Program-made: the position numbers and the translations under genes
Assembly: GCA_016840485.1 (NCBI GenBank)
Contig: JAEOSG010000004.1
Coordinates: 1 to 41,933 of the forward strand
Source of the DNA: Candidatus Baldrarchaeota archaeon
GTDB lineage: Archaea > Asgardarchaeota > Baldrarchaeia > Baldrarchaeales > DXJG01
Length of the DNA: 41,933 bases
Direction of reading: 5' to 3'
The notes under the pieces: model-generated
The model's database searches: none
Told to the model about the DNA's origin: nothing
What the model saw: the letters and a program-made list of their open reading frames with translations, nothing else
Shown here: positions 14,681-23,360 of the stretch, in pieces
Layout: each line of letters begins with the position of its first letter
How positions within the stretch are numbered: position 1 is the stretch's first letter

Positions 14681-15295
14681 TTAAATGTCTTCTTCGTACC
14701 TTTTAATTTTTGGTGTTATAATGTTCTCTTTAACTAAGGTGTTGAAAACTTTTTTTAGAATTTTTCTAATTATAAAACGTTTATTTAGGCTACCCATCTG
14801 CTTGGCGGTTTTTCTTATACTTCCTGTACTTAGTAAAGTTTTAAGTATCTCTTTTTCTTTCTCGGATAGATCAAAGTCATGGGTGAGTGCTAATTTAGCT
14901 ATTTCAGTTGCTTTATACCCGCCGTATGCGAAGTCGGATGATGATATTTCATCTTTAAATTTATCTTGTATTTTAAATTCTATAATTGTTACAGGGGTGT
15001 CTTTATCCAGTTTACCATAATGTTTTTTCAAAGCTTTTAAGAGTTCCTTTTTATTTTTAAATCCATCTCGTTTTGCATCTTCATCTGTAAGCTCTTTTAA
15101 AGGTTTTATTTTAACGTTAGTCACAACTGCTTTGCCAAGCACATGTCCCCGGGCATGGATGTAGAAACTTCTCCCCCTTTTTATAGAGTATTTCCCCACT
15201 CTGATTGTCGATGTTTTTTCTTCTTTTAGTATCTTTTCGGCGTACCTTCCGTCAAAGAATAAGTGTTTTCTAAACTTTTTTGGCAATGATATCAC
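14681..15295 (-). CDS. ASCH-domain protein with C-terminal helical/HTH region
   Basis: The first 110 residues form an ASCH domain, a PUA-like RNA-binding fold: MISLPKKFRKHLFFDGRYAE, KTSTIRVGKYSIKRG, the central GHVLGKAVVTNVKIKPLKEL and DEDAKRDGF. The last 80 residues (SEKEKEILKTLLSTGSIRKT, AKQMGSLNKRFIIRKILKKV) look like a helix-turn-helix. The gene starts 4 nt after the stop of tmcA, so the two proteins are made together. ASCH proteins are thought to act as RNA-binding cofactors or processing factors. Co-translation with a tRNA acetyltransferase fits a tRNA-related job, as inference. Confidence 0.85.
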   Translation of the reverse strand: MISLPKKFRKHLFFDGRYAEKILKEEKTSTIRVGKYSIKRGRSFYIHARGHVLGKAVVTNVKIKPLKELTDEDAKRDGFKNKKELLKALKKHYGKLDKDTPVTIIEFKIQDKFKDEISSSDFAYGGYKATEIAKLALTHDFDLSEKEKEILKTLLSTGSIRKTAKQMGSLNKRFIIRKILKKVFNTLVKENIITPKIKRYEEDI

Positions 15296-15299
15296 CTGG

Positions 15300-17729
15300 T
15301 CATTCTATTTTTCCGATGTAAGTTTTGTAGAGTTTCTTTATTGCGCTCCTGAACATCGTATATGCTGCTGCAGGTTCTAGGTTAATTACGTCCAAGGTTT
15401 GTTTCCAACTTCTTGCTTGAAGACTCTTTAAAATAAGTAACAACGTTTTTCCTTCGGAAAGCTTTACTCTATCTGAAGTATGATCTAAAAAGTACATTTT
15501 TACTATTTCGCGAATTACGTCGCAAACAACTTCATAGTATAGTGCACCCTTAACATATGCTTCAAGCCGTTTCCGCTGGCTTTCCGTTAAACTTAATTCG
15601 TGAAACCTTTCTTCTACACCTTTTAATTTTGAGTTGAGAATATACATAGCTATTTCTGGTTCCATATCGTAATGTAGGTCTCGTAACCATTCAACAAATT
15701 TTATTTTAAACTCTTTGAAAATAAACTTGGTAATTTCTTTTGCTTTATCAGAAAGGGGTTTTATTACTATCGTAGAATATTCTCCGCTAATAGGATTTCT
15801 TCTCGGGCTAACGTGTATTGGTATGAAGCCGTTTTTGATCCAGAATCGAAGGAGTTCTGGTGTTGCACCGAAACCAGCTCCAACCCAATCTAACCCCTCT
15901 TTTTTAGCTTCTTCGCAAAGTCTTGATAAACCCTCACTTCCCAGTCCCATGCTCATAACTTGTGGGTGTGTTGCAATTCTAACGATTCTATACCCTTTAA
16001 GTTTTGGGAACTCTACATCCCGAAAATGTTTTTCCACAAGAGTTGGTATTATGTTTCCATCTGGCTCAAACCCGCTATAGATTTCCTTTATAACGTCGTC
16101 AGGTAGTCCTCCCTCTAACGCAACTTGAATAGCGTTAACAATTTTTCCGTTCTTTGTCTCAAGCATGTAGGCCTTATGGTGGGGGGCATCGGCGAGGAGT
16201 GCTACATCTTTAGGTTGGTTTCTATAATGTGCATATACGTAGATGCCAACAAATTGTCTTAGTTTTTCTTCGTTGCCATCTATGAACCACTCATCTAAGT
16301 TGGCTTTTTTGAATACGACCTTCATCTTTTTTATTTGTTCTATATCTTTTCTTAAAAGCTGAGCTGGCTCTGCGTCGAGAAGAAGAGCGTCATAAAGCCA
16401 TTGCTCAATGGGATCATCTTCACTATAACGGATAGGTTCCTCCAATTCAACCATATTGATTTCTATGTTTTTAATTTCCTTTAATCCTCCTAGAAATCTT
16501 ATAGAAAATCCTCTACCCGCTCCTTCATAACCATGTATGGTGGATGAGTATATAATTCTCTTAGCTTTTCTTAATAGACGGAAGAGCAACGGAATAGGGA
16601 TGCCCGCTGCTTCGTCCACAGCAGTGATATCAGCCTTTCGCTCAATCGCATCCCACGGAGATTCATAAAATATTCTAATTCCTGAAGCTGTTACTTCTTC
16701 AATATAATAATCTCGTGTTTTAACTTTCGGTGAATAGCCAAATCTTTTAAGCATTCTAATAGCAAATTCAAAAAGTGTCCTAACATTTCCTATTTGTGGA
16801 GAAGTTACTAGAATGGACACTCTGCCTGAGGGAAAACTTTTCTTTAATTCATGTGCTATTGCGGCTATGGCTATTCCGACTATGGCACTTTTTCCTCGTC
16901 CTCTGTCGGCAATCATAACTATAACAGGTTTCTTTTCCCTTTTTATCAAAAATCTTTCCATTACTTTTAAGGCTCTTACTTGTCCTTGGGTTAGAGCCAT
17001 TTCATAGGCTTCTTTCGGTAACATGTGTTCTTCCGGAATACTTATGGTCATGTGACTTTTACTAGAAATCTGTTCTTTAGTAACTTTCAAGGCAATCTCT
17101 TCATCTACATCAAAAATATAAATGCCTTGATGTTCCTTTAATTTTCTTATAAATCTTTTATTGAATCTTCCAGGAACGTCATCAATAGTCCATGGAGGTG
17201 TTATGAGTTTTTTGTGGAAGCGTGTTTTCATAACCAACCATTTATCCATTGGAGGAGCCAATATTATGATGATTCCACCGCCACTAACAGTTTCAATTAA
17301 CCGGCCAAGGTCATTTGGGTTTAAATCTCTATTTAGATCTAAAACTAATACATCAAAAGTTTGTCCCATAACGTTATCTGTATTTTTAAAACTAATTCCA
17401 TTAACTTCGACTTTTTTATGATTTTGTTCTATCCTTGACTTAAGTTCCATGTATAGTTCCTTTTCACGTCCGGAAGAGATATCTACTGCTACATAGAGCA
17501 TTCTTATTTGTACATCGCCCTTAATTTCAATGAATTTGGAGAAAACTTTATAGGCGGCATCAATTACCCTCTTGTCACTTCCACAAAAAACAAACATTCT
17601 TCTATGGTTATTTTTTATTGCGGTCTTAATAGCAAGCTCAGATATTTGTTCAAGACCATTCAAAAATTTTTCAGAGCAAGTTTTAATTTCAGTTTTTTCT
17701 TCTTTGGTAGCCGTGGCCACCGATACCAC
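15300..17729 (-). CDS. tmcA: tRNA/rRNA cytidine N4-acetyltransferase TmcA (NAT10/Kre33 family)
   Basis: This 809-residue enzyme makes N4-acetylcytidine using acetyl-CoA and ATP. Bacterial TmcA modifies the tRNA-Met wobble base, and archaeal and eukaryotic relatives also acetylate rRNA and other RNAs. Domains in order: N-terminal DUF1726-like region (to about 200); RecD-like helicase with Walker A ADRGRGKSAIVG (about 277) and Walker B ITAVDEAAGIPIPLLFRLL; GNAT acetyltransferase with acetyl-CoA loop HPQVMSMGLGSEGL and GAGFGATPELLRFW; and the C-terminal tRNA-binding region (about 690-809). The start is GTG at 17729. A second GTG nine nt downstream is equally possible. It heads an operon with the ASCH protein. 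The promoter is in the 126-nt gap shared with the divergent KH gene. Confidence 0.96.
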   Translation of the reverse strand: MVSVATATKEEKTEIKTCSEKFLNGLEQISELAIKTAIKNNHRRMFVFCGSDKRVIDAAYKVFSKFIEIKGDVQIRMLYVAVDISSGREKELYMELKSRIEQNHKKVEVNGISFKNTDNVMGQTFDVLVLDLNRDLNPNDLGRLIETVSGGGIIIILAPPMDKWLVMKTRFHKKLITPPWTIDDVPGRFNKRFIRKLKEHQGIYIFDVDEEIALKVTKEQISSKSHMTISIPEEHMLPKEAYEMALTQGQVRALKVMERFLIKREKKPVIVMIADRGRGKSAIVGIAIAAIAHELKKSFPSGRVSILVTSPQIGNVRTLFEFAIRMLKRFGYSPKVKTRDYYIEEVTASGIRIFYESPWDAIERKADITAVDEAAGIPIPLLFRLLRKAKRIIYSSTIHGYEGAGRGFSIRFLGGLKEIKNIEINMVELEEPIRYSEDDPIEQWLYDALLLDAEPAQLLRKDIEQIKKMKVVFKKANLDEWFIDGNEEKLRQFVGIYVYAHYRNQPKDVALLADAPHHKAYMLETKNGKIVNAIQVALEGGLPDDVIKEIYSGFEPDGNIIPTLVEKHFRDVEFPKLKGYRIVRIATHPQVMSMGLGSEGLSRLCEEAKKEGLDWVGAGFGATPELLRFWIKNGFIPIHVSPRRNPISGEYSTIVIKPLSDKAKEITKFIFKEFKIKFVEWLRDLHYDMEPEIAMYILNSKLKGVEERFHELSLTESQRKRLEAYVKGALYYEVVCDVIREIVKMYFLDHTSDRVKLSEGKTLLLILKSLQARSWKQTLDVINLEPAAAYTMFRSAIKKLYKTYIGKIE

Positions 17730-17855
17730 CCCCGCAGTCCTTAAATTTAAATGTGAGAATTATATTCACGGCCACCTAAGTTCCAGCTTTACACCACAAA
17801 ATCCAAAAATAAATTTTTCTAAGAAAAAGAAAAGAACCAAGTATTCGAGGCTTAA

Positions 17856-18392
17856 GTGATGACATCTGCCATGTACGCGAAAATCGAAGAAAAAATGTTT
17901 GAGAAGTTTAAGACATTAAAGAAGCAAATTGAGGAAAAAATGAAAGTCACATTGACATTAGAATCCGGTGGTATTGTCAGAATAGAGACAGAAGACCCCT
18001 ATATGGCTATGAAAGTAAAACAAGTCATAGAAGCAATCTCCATGGGATATGATAAACTGGATATACTTCAAATGATGGATGCCGACTTAGTGTTACAAAC
18101 AATAGATGTTAAAGAACTAGTGGGCAGTGGAAACAAACTTAAAAGAACTTTAGGGAGACTTATCGGAACAAAAGGAAAAGTAAAAGAGGCTATAGAGCAT
18201 TTGACGGAGACAAAAATAAAAATAAATGAAGAAGAGGGAACCGTTGGAATACTTGGAAGACCTGAAAACACGGATATAGCTAGAATTGCATTATTAAAAA
18301 TTATTAGAGGAAAACCTCAAAACAAAGTAGTTCAAGAGTTAGAACGTAAAAGAATAGATATTAAAATGAGAAAATTTGGTATATGGATGTGA
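17856..18392 (+). CDS. KH-domain RNA-binding protein (archaeal Dim2/Krr1-like)
   Basis: This 178-residue protein has two KH domains. KH1 covers about residues 28-85 (KVTLTLESGGIVRIETEDPY, AIEAISMGY-type region). KH2 covers about 95-165, with the GxxG loop in GRLIGTKGKVKEAIEHLT and TKIKINEEEGTVGILG. The layout matches archaeal homologues of Dim2/Pno1 and Krr1, factors that bind the 3' end of small-subunit rRNA and help Nob1 and Dim1. The start could be the ATG at 17856 or, six codons on, at 17874. It is divergent from tmcA and is followed 5 nt later by a zinc mini-protein. Confidence 0.92.
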   Translation: MMTSAMYAKIEEKMFEKFKTLKKQIEEKMKVTLTLESGGIVRIETEDPYMAMKVKQVIEAISMGYDKLDILQMMDADLVLQTIDVKELVGSGNKLKRTLGRLIGTKGKVKEAIEHLTETKIKINEEEGTVGILGRPENTDIARIALLKIIRGKPQNKVVQELERKRIDIKMRKFGIWM

Positions 18393-18397
18393 CAGAT

Positions 18398-18556
18398 ATG
18401 TCGAGAAGAAAATGTTATGAATGCGGTGCAGTACTCTCGGATAGAAGAGAAAAACCATTAGTTATCTACACAAGAAGAGGTAAAAAAATAAAGGCCTACC
18501 TATGCAAGAACTGTAGGGAGAACCCGGCAATTAGAGAGAAATATAGAATACGTTAA
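18398..18556 (+). CDS. 52-residue zinc-ribbon mini-protein
   Basis: The ATG at 18398 is 5 nt after the stop of the KH gene. The product begins MSRRKCYECGAVLSDRREKP and contains a second pair in YLCKNCRENP, so two CxxC pairs spaced 27 residues apart form a likely zinc ribbon. The rest is strongly basic (KYRIR end), which suggests RNA or ribosome binding. It is probably co-transcribed with the Dim2-like KH gene and so may act in ribosome assembly, as inference. No family name is offered. Confidence 0.75.
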   Translation: MSRRKCYECGAVLSDRREKPLVIYTRRGKKIKAYLCKNCRENPAIREKYRIR

Positions 18557-18564
18557 TATTACAG

Positions 18565-19920
18565 TTATCTTGTTTTAACGAGCTTAGCTATGAAAAAACC
18601 TTCAGTGTCATGTAGGTGTGGGAAAAGTCTTTGTGCATCGGTTAAATCATTAAATCCAGGTCTTCCTATAAATGGTTCTGCTTTAACAATCTTAAATGAA
18701 TTCGTATCTTCTATGAACCTTTTAATTAGATATTCATTTTCTTCTAGTGTCATGGAACAAGTAGAATATACAAGTATACCGTTTTCTTTAACTATTTCTG
18801 CAGCCGCCTTTAATATTTCCCATTGAAGTTTAGCGAATCTTTTAACGTCTTTCTTTTTGACCCACAATCTAACTTCAGGTCTAGAACGGAGATTTCCAGT
18901 GGAAGAACAAGCCGGGTCCACGAGTACACGATCAGCCTCTATCTTAAGTTTTCTAGGAATATCTCTTGCATCCATGATTTTTGTTTCCACAATTTTTACA
19001 CCTAACCTCTTCATGTTATTTTTAAGGGCTTTAATTCTAAGTCTTGATATATCGATTGCTATAATCTTGCCTTCATTTTCCATAAGTTGTGCAATATGAG
19101 AAGTTTTTCCACCTGGAGCTGCACATACATCAACAATTAGCTCTCCAGGCTTAGGATCTAAAACGTGTCCTGCCAGCACTGAGGCTTTATCTTGAATGTA
19201 GAAAAGCCCCCTAGAAAAACTGGACAAACGGATTGGCGGCTTTCTACTCTCAATAACTCTAAAAACATCCGGAAGATCTGCATCCAGAGCAACTTTTGTT
19301 CCTTCCCTTTCCAAAGTTTTTATTATTTTTTCCTTATCCGTTTTTAAAGTGTTTACGCGAAGCCAAACTGGAGCAGGAGAATTATTTACCTCAAAAAGTT
19401 TTATGGCTTCTTCTTCGCCCAGTAATTCAATCATATAGCGAACAAACCACGTAGGATGAGAATATTTTAATGCTAAAACCTCAGCTTTATCCTCTCTCTC
19501 CAAAACCTTCTCTATTTTAAAATCTTCTATTTGCCTTAACAATGCGTTAACTAAGCGAGCAGCATTATCATCAAGCATCTTCTTTGCTAAATTAACCGCA
19601 ACCATAGTTACAGTCCTTGCTGGAACCGCCCGTCTAATATGAATATCATAAACAGCTACCCTCAAAATATTTCTAAGTTCAGGCTTAAACATATGAACAG
19701 AACCTTTCTTCAACGTCAAATTGATAGCTTGATCAATCAAACGATAATTACGTAAAATTCCAAGTACATGAGCAGTAACAGCACTACGAACCCTCCAATC
19801 TACAGACTCCCCAGAAAAAATATCTTCTAATCCAGATTTAAGAGGAATTCTTCTCCTTTCAACCCTAGACAAAACAGAAACTACATATTCATACCTTTTA
19901 GGCAATTTTAAGTTCACCAT
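18565..19920 (-). CDS. NOL1/NOP2/Sun-family RNA m5C methyltransferase with NusB-like domain
   Basis: This 451-residue S-adenosylmethionine-dependent enzyme methylates cytosine-5 in rRNA or tRNA. The N-terminal 140 residues are a NusB-like helical RNA-binding domain (WRVRSAVTAHVLGILRNY, ARLVNALLRQIED), as in RsmB. The catalytic domain shows VCAAPGGKTSHIAQLM (SAM motif I), VLVDPACSSTGNLRSRPE (motif IV, with the product-release Cys) and VYSTCSMTLEENEYLI (motif VI, catalytic Cys). The usual DAPCSGxG is written DPACSSTG here. GGTGGTG sits 6 nt before the ATG. The rRNA or tRNA target cannot be told from the sequence. It converges on the zinc mini-protein with an 8-nt gap. Confidence 0.95.
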   Translation of the reverse strand: MVNLKLPKRYEYVVSVLSRVERRRIPLKSGLEDIFSGESVDWRVRSAVTAHVLGILRNYRLIDQAINLTLKKGSVHMFKPELRNILRVAVYDIHIRRAVPARTVTMVAVNLAKKMLDDNAARLVNALLRQIEDFKIEKVLEREDKAEVLALKYSHPTWFVRYMIELLGEEEAIKLFEVNNSPAPVWLRVNTLKTDKEKIIKTLEREGTKVALDADLPDVFRVIESRKPPIRLSSFSRGLFYIQDKASVLAGHVLDPKPGELIVDVCAAPGGKTSHIAQLMENEGKIIAIDISRLRIKALKNNMKRLGVKIVETKIMDARDIPRKLKIEADRVLVDPACSSTGNLRSRPEVRLWVKKKDVKRFAKLQWEILKAAAEIVKENGILVYSTCSMTLEENEYLIKRFIEDTNSFKIVKAEPFIGRPGFNDLTDAQRLFPHLHDTEGFFIAKLVKTR

Positions 19921-20018
19921 TTAAAGCACCACCATCGTCGCTAGCAAAAAATCTTTCATGAGACCTACACGGTGTAAAATGTGATATTACAGACCAAATA
20001 TAATACCCGTGCAGACAA

Positions 20019-20042
20019 GTCGTGAAAGCTGACTTTCACGAC
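20019..20042. repeat. Perfect 10-bp hairpin in the NSUN promoter gap
   Basis: GTCGTGAAAG and CTTTCACGAC flank a 4-nt loop, forming a perfect inverted repeat in the 203-nt gap between the nuclease stop and the NSUN start. An outer CACGG/CCGTG pair is also nearby (about 19971-20011). It could be an operator, a terminator for the nuclease gene or part of a small RNA. There is no long T-run on either side, so simple termination is not favoured. Confidence 0.45.
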
Positions 20043-20123
20043 AACACATTTCTTCTACATTCAACTATTCTTTGGTCTTATACGTTGCTATTTGATTTAG
20101 GGTGTTAATTGCTGGTTGTTTTG

Positions 20124-20789
20124 TTAAATTGTTAGGTAGTTTATTATGTCTTGGATGAATTTTTGTGTTTCGTCTTTTTCTTCTGGGTTGAATTGGTATA
20201 TGTTGTTTATTACTGCTTTTGCTATGTGTTTTAATGTTTTTTTGGCGTTCCAGTTTATGTATATTAGCGTGCAGAATACGGATGGGTTTAATGTTTTGAG
20301 GAGAGAGAAGTTGGCCATGACTGCTTTTAGTCTTGGTGCGTCGACGTCGACCTTTGTTTCTATTACTATTAGGGGTATTATTGTTTTGTTTTGTTGTTTG
20401 CCTATTGTTAGGTCAAATTGTGTGGTGTATGTTTCTTCTATTAATTTTCCTTGGTCTATTATGATTCCCCGCCAGACTTCTATTGGCTCGTTCCAGAACA
20501 CGTCTAAACCAAGTTTTTTTAGGTTTGTTTTTCTTAGGATGAGATCGTGTACGTATTCTTCGAAGGCAAATGCTCTGAACTGTCCGATTAGTTGTATTTC
20601 TCCTTTTAGTGCTTTCATGATTTCTTTTTCATATTTTTTCCATATGAGTTGGATAAAGTGGTAAAAGTCCTTTAACTCTAGGTTTTGCTTCCATTTTTTG
20701 TATTGCTCTTGTAATATTTCCCCTATTTTCTTGCCAACCTCTGATTTTAATAGTTTTTTAATATATGTTTCTGTTGTTGCTTTACGCAT
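20124..20789 (-). CDS. PD-(D/E)XK nuclease-like protein
   Basis: This 221-residue protein has the core of a PD-(D/E)XK nuclease: acidic FDLTIGKQQ (about residue 128), then beta-strand IIPLIVIETKVDVDAPRLKAVMANF (about 138-162), giving D...ExK plus a downstream helix. The N-terminal 80 residues are a helical domain. The layout recalls restriction endonucleases of the Bpu10I/BstXI-like group, but no methyltransferase gene is adjacent, so it is an orphan. The coding strand is unusually rich in A and C, which may mark recent transfer. RBS context is weak and no operon partner exists. A role in defence is possible but unproven. Confidence 0.75.
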   Translation of the reverse strand: MRKATTETYIKKLLKSEVGKKIGEILQEQYKKWKQNLELKDFYHFIQLIWKKYEKEIMKALKGEIQLIGQFRAFAFEEYVHDLILRKTNLKKLGLDVFWNEPIEVWRGIIIDQGKLIEETYTTQFDLTIGKQQNKTIIPLIVIETKVDVDAPRLKAVMANFSLLKTLNPSVFCTLIYINWNAKKTLKHIAKAVINNIYQFNPEEKDETQKFIQDIINYLTI

Positions 20790-20980
20790 TACTCCGCACC
20801 CTACTTTGTATCTATAATGTTAATGCAACAAAATTTGAATATTATCAAACTTATTAATTACCTCTTGTGGTTACTGATAGAAACTTGAGATTTTTTGAGA
20901 ACGTAGTATTTTAAGTGCAATGCGGCGTTACCTTTAAATTGTGAGTATGCATGATGTTTAGGTGGAGGTCTTGAAAAAAT

Positions 20981-21274
20981 ATGGGTAACCTCGGAATAAA
21001 AAGACTTGTACTTGATGTTTTAAAACCGCACCGCCCTATTACTCCAGAACTTGCAGATAACCTTGCAAAGCTACCTGGAGTAGAGGGAGTAAATATTTCA
21101 CTGATAGAGGTAGACGCAGACACTGAAAACGTAAAGATAACCATTGAGGGAAGCAGTTTAGACTATGAGTTAATAAGGCGCGAACTTGAAAAACTGGGTG
21201 CAAGTATACATTCAATTGACCAAGTCGTTGCCGGTAAGGTTCTTGTCGAAGAAGTCAAGACCTATCAGGATTAA
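20981..21274 (+). CDS. DUF211 family protein
   Basis: This 97-residue protein is a clear member of the archaeal DUF211 family (MTH889-like ferredoxin-like fold): [15 protein letters not shown] at the start, [20 protein letters not shown] and [20 protein letters not shown]. Family structures form rings of several subunits, and a metal-binding role has been suggested. GGAGGT lies about 12 nt before the ATG. An earlier in-frame TTG is not available because the frame at 20972 closes at once. It is a single-gene unit with an AT-rich promoter near 20930 (ctttaaatt). Confidence 0.92.
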   Translation: MGNLGIKRLVLDVLKPHRPITPELADNLAKLPGVEGVNISLIEVDADTENVKITIEGSSLDYELIRRELEKLGASIHSIDQVVAGKVLVEEVKTYQD

Positions 21275-21338
21275 GGCAAAACCACTAAAATGAATCGTAT
21301 TTATTATATTGATCCATTTATTTATGAGTTAATTTTGG

Positions 21339-21884
21339 CTATTTGACTTTATCGAGTATTGTTTCTAATGTCCATCTTATCGTTTTTTCTATTTCGTTTA
21401 TTCTTTCTTCCTTCCTATAATTCTTGATTAAAATTTCTTTAACATTACCATTTTTGATGTCTATTTCATATTCTAGTGCCCTTCCGCTAGGGATCTTTCC
21501 TTTCTTTACGAGATCAAGATCTTCCTGCTGCATTTTCCTTAGTATTTGCCTTATGAAGAAGGATTTAAAGGGCGGAGATTTTACGTTTATGTTTAAACCT
21601 TCGGGGATTGTGATTTTAATCATTGTTGGATACACTTTCATGTAGGCTAAAGTTTCTCCTCTTCTTGATTTTATAGTTATTTCCCTTGTTGGTGATGGCT
21701 CTTTCTCCTCCTTTACGAGTGCTGCTGCTGGTTTAAAACTAAGTTTTGCTAATATGCTATTAACTATGTTAAGGAATTTTTCCAGTTGTGCTATTTCTCT
21801 TTTCCTTTTTTCCACTTCGCCTTCTAGATATTTTTTAAGATCAGCTAATGTTTTAACTTCTTCTTCCGCTTCCTTATTTTTCAA
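21339..21884 (-). CDS. Coiled-coil protein of unknown function
   Basis: This 181-residue protein starts with a charged coiled coil (residues 1-50, EEEVKTLADLKKYLEGEVEK) and a linker. A compact alpha-beta domain follows, with TREITIKSRRGETLAYMKV, MIKITIPEGLNINVKSPPFK and GRALEYEIDIKNGNVKEI. A final helix ends KTIRWTLETILDKVK. There are no membrane segments or metal sites. The ATG at 21884 has only a weak ribosome site. It is convergent with DUF211 across a 64-nt gap. Similar short coiled-coil proteins are common in Thermoproteota, but I cannot assign a function. Confidence 0.8.
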   Translation of the reverse strand: MKNKEAEEEVKTLADLKKYLEGEVEKRKREIAQLEKFLNIVNSILAKLSFKPAAALVKEEKEPSPTREITIKSRRGETLAYMKVYPTMIKITIPEGLNINVKSPPFKSFFIRQILRKMQQEDLDLVKKGKIPSGRALEYEIDIKNGNVKEILIKNYRKEERINEIEKTIRWTLETILDKVK

Positions 21885-22008
21885 TATTTTTCCCTCAATA
21901 TTTTAGGAAATGTTGATATATTATATCTGCGTGTCTATGTAAAATGAGGGTTGAATCGCATATAATGTATTTGATTAACTCTTATGATAGTTTGTGTGAG
22001 GCGATTAT

Positions 22009-22761
22009 GTGAGAAAAAGGTTTGTTGTTTTTAGATGCCCTATTTGTGGTAAATTTACATATGCTCCTCTGGGTCAGAAGACCCGATTATGCAGTTTTTG
22101 TGGAAAAATTATTCGAATAGATGTTAGACAGGCTATTGTTGTTGATGATGCTAGGCAGGCATCTTTTCTTGTAAAAAGGTACAATTTGAAAGGTGGGGAG
22201 AAGAGTTACCTTGAAGCATTAAAGACCCAAAAGAAAGAATTATCGAAGTTGATCGAAGAAGTAGAAGAAGTACCCGAATCATCATATGAGGGGAAAGAAG
22301 TTGTAAGTTCGTCTAAAACTAGAAGGATGTTCATTATGTTAAAAGAAAACTGTACGAATCCAATAAATATTGATGAATTAAGGGAATTATGTAAAAAATA
22401 TAATTTAGAGTGGGATTGGGTTAGGGAGCAACTAGAAGTACTTTCAAAGGAAGGAACCGTAATTTTTCCAAAGCCATGGCTTCTACAGTATATAAGTGAT
22501 GAAACCGTGGAGGGATATGTTCCAAAGAAAAAACCTCTGCAAAAGAAGAATTCTTTATATCAAGTAAAAAACTTACGTAAAGCATTAGCTAACGTTTTAA
22601 AAGATAAAAATGAACCTGTAAGTTATGATGAATTAGTCGAGATTTTAAAGGCCAAAGGATTTACTTTAGAGGAAATAGAAGAGACTGTAAGAAAACTTTC
22701 CATGGAAGGACTACTTATAGAGCCAAAACCAGGATATTTCCTTTGGATAGGAGACTATTAG
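22009..22761 (+). CDS. Zinc-ribbon protein with two tandem winged-helix domains
   Basis: This 250-residue protein opens with a DUF1922-like zinc ribbon, FRCPICGKFTYAPLGQKTRL then CSFCGK (four cysteines, residues 9-34). Two repeats follow that look like winged helices. The first (about 105-165) ends LSKEGTVIFPKPWLLQYI and the second (about 185-247) ends LSMEGLLIEPKPGYFLWIG. The ending E/F-PKP-x-x-x-L resembles the winged helix at the C-terminus of archaeal MCM. The start is GTG at 22009. It probably binds nucleic acid, perhaps in replication or transcription, but no partner is evident. The two wings look like an internal duplication. Confidence 0.85.
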   Translation: MRKRFVVFRCPICGKFTYAPLGQKTRLCSFCGKIIRIDVRQAIVVDDARQASFLVKRYNLKGGEKSYLEALKTQKKELSKLIEEVEEVPESSYEGKEVVSSSKTRRMFIMLKENCTNPINIDELRELCKKYNLEWDWVREQLEVLSKEGTVIFPKPWLLQYISDETVEGYVPKKKPLQKKNSLYQVKNLRKALANVLKDKNEPVSYDELVEILKAKGFTLEEIEETVRKLSMEGLLIEPKPGYFLWIGDY

Positions 22762-22880
22762 ACCCCCTTATACTTAGACTTTACGGTTGCAATGTAAAAG
22801 AAAAAAATCTTACATGAAAAGGAAAAAGTTTACAAAATTTTTACATCAAGTAAAAGTAACGGCTCAAATTTAACAAGTTT

Positions 22881-23279
22881 GTGATAGTAATGCCTGTTGT
22901 TGAATTATTAGCACGAACGATAGAAAAAATACGTGATTTAGACCCTGAACTTACATTAGTGGATATTATAATACTTTTGTGGCTTTATGCCAGTCCATAC
23001 GAAGCGAAAAAACGTTATCTTACAAGCATTAAACGGATTTTACGTCATGTTTCCATGTTTCAGCTACCGGATGGAAAACCAGTATTAAGTGACGGTGAAA
23101 TGACCAATTTAGTCATAACTTCGCTTGAGAAGTTGAGGAAATTAGGATATGTGAAATTATTTTCTATTGGCCCGATTTACGTAAGAGTTCATTTAACTCA
23201 AAAGGGTGTAGAATTTGTGAAAGAAAACTTGTCAGATGCAGCGTTAGAATTTTTAGAAGAATATGGTCACTTAAAGTGA
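22881..23279 (+). CDS. Winged-helix DNA-binding-like protein
   Basis: This 132-residue protein looks like a small winged-helix regulator: LTLVDIIILLWLYASPYEAKK, then LVITSLEKLRKLGYVKLFSIGPIYVRVHLTQKGVEFV, where the last part is the wing. The start could be GTG at 22881 or ATG at 22890 (MPVVELLARTIEKI). No ribosome site is visible before either, so the message may be leaderless. It stands 119 nt after the zinc-ribbon/winged-helix gene on the same strand. The target genes are unknown. Confidence 0.8.
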   Translation: MIVMPVVELLARTIEKIRDLDPELTLVDIIILLWLYASPYEAKKRYLTSIKRILRHVSMFQLPDGKPVLSDGEMTNLVITSLEKLRKLGYVKLFSIGPIYVRVHLTQKGVEFVKENLSDAALEFLEEYGHLK

Positions 23280-23360
23280 TACTCACATTTTTGCATATGA
23301 TTTACCAAATGTTTAAAAAAGAAAATACACGTAAAATATTATTTAAATCATGCATGGTGG

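Noticed and set aside
17844-17859. 16-nt exact repeat TTCGAGGCTTAAGTGA, also at 35282-35297
   Set aside because: One repeat pair of this length can occur by chance in 42 kb of AT-biased DNA. The two sites have no shared context and no third copy was seen.
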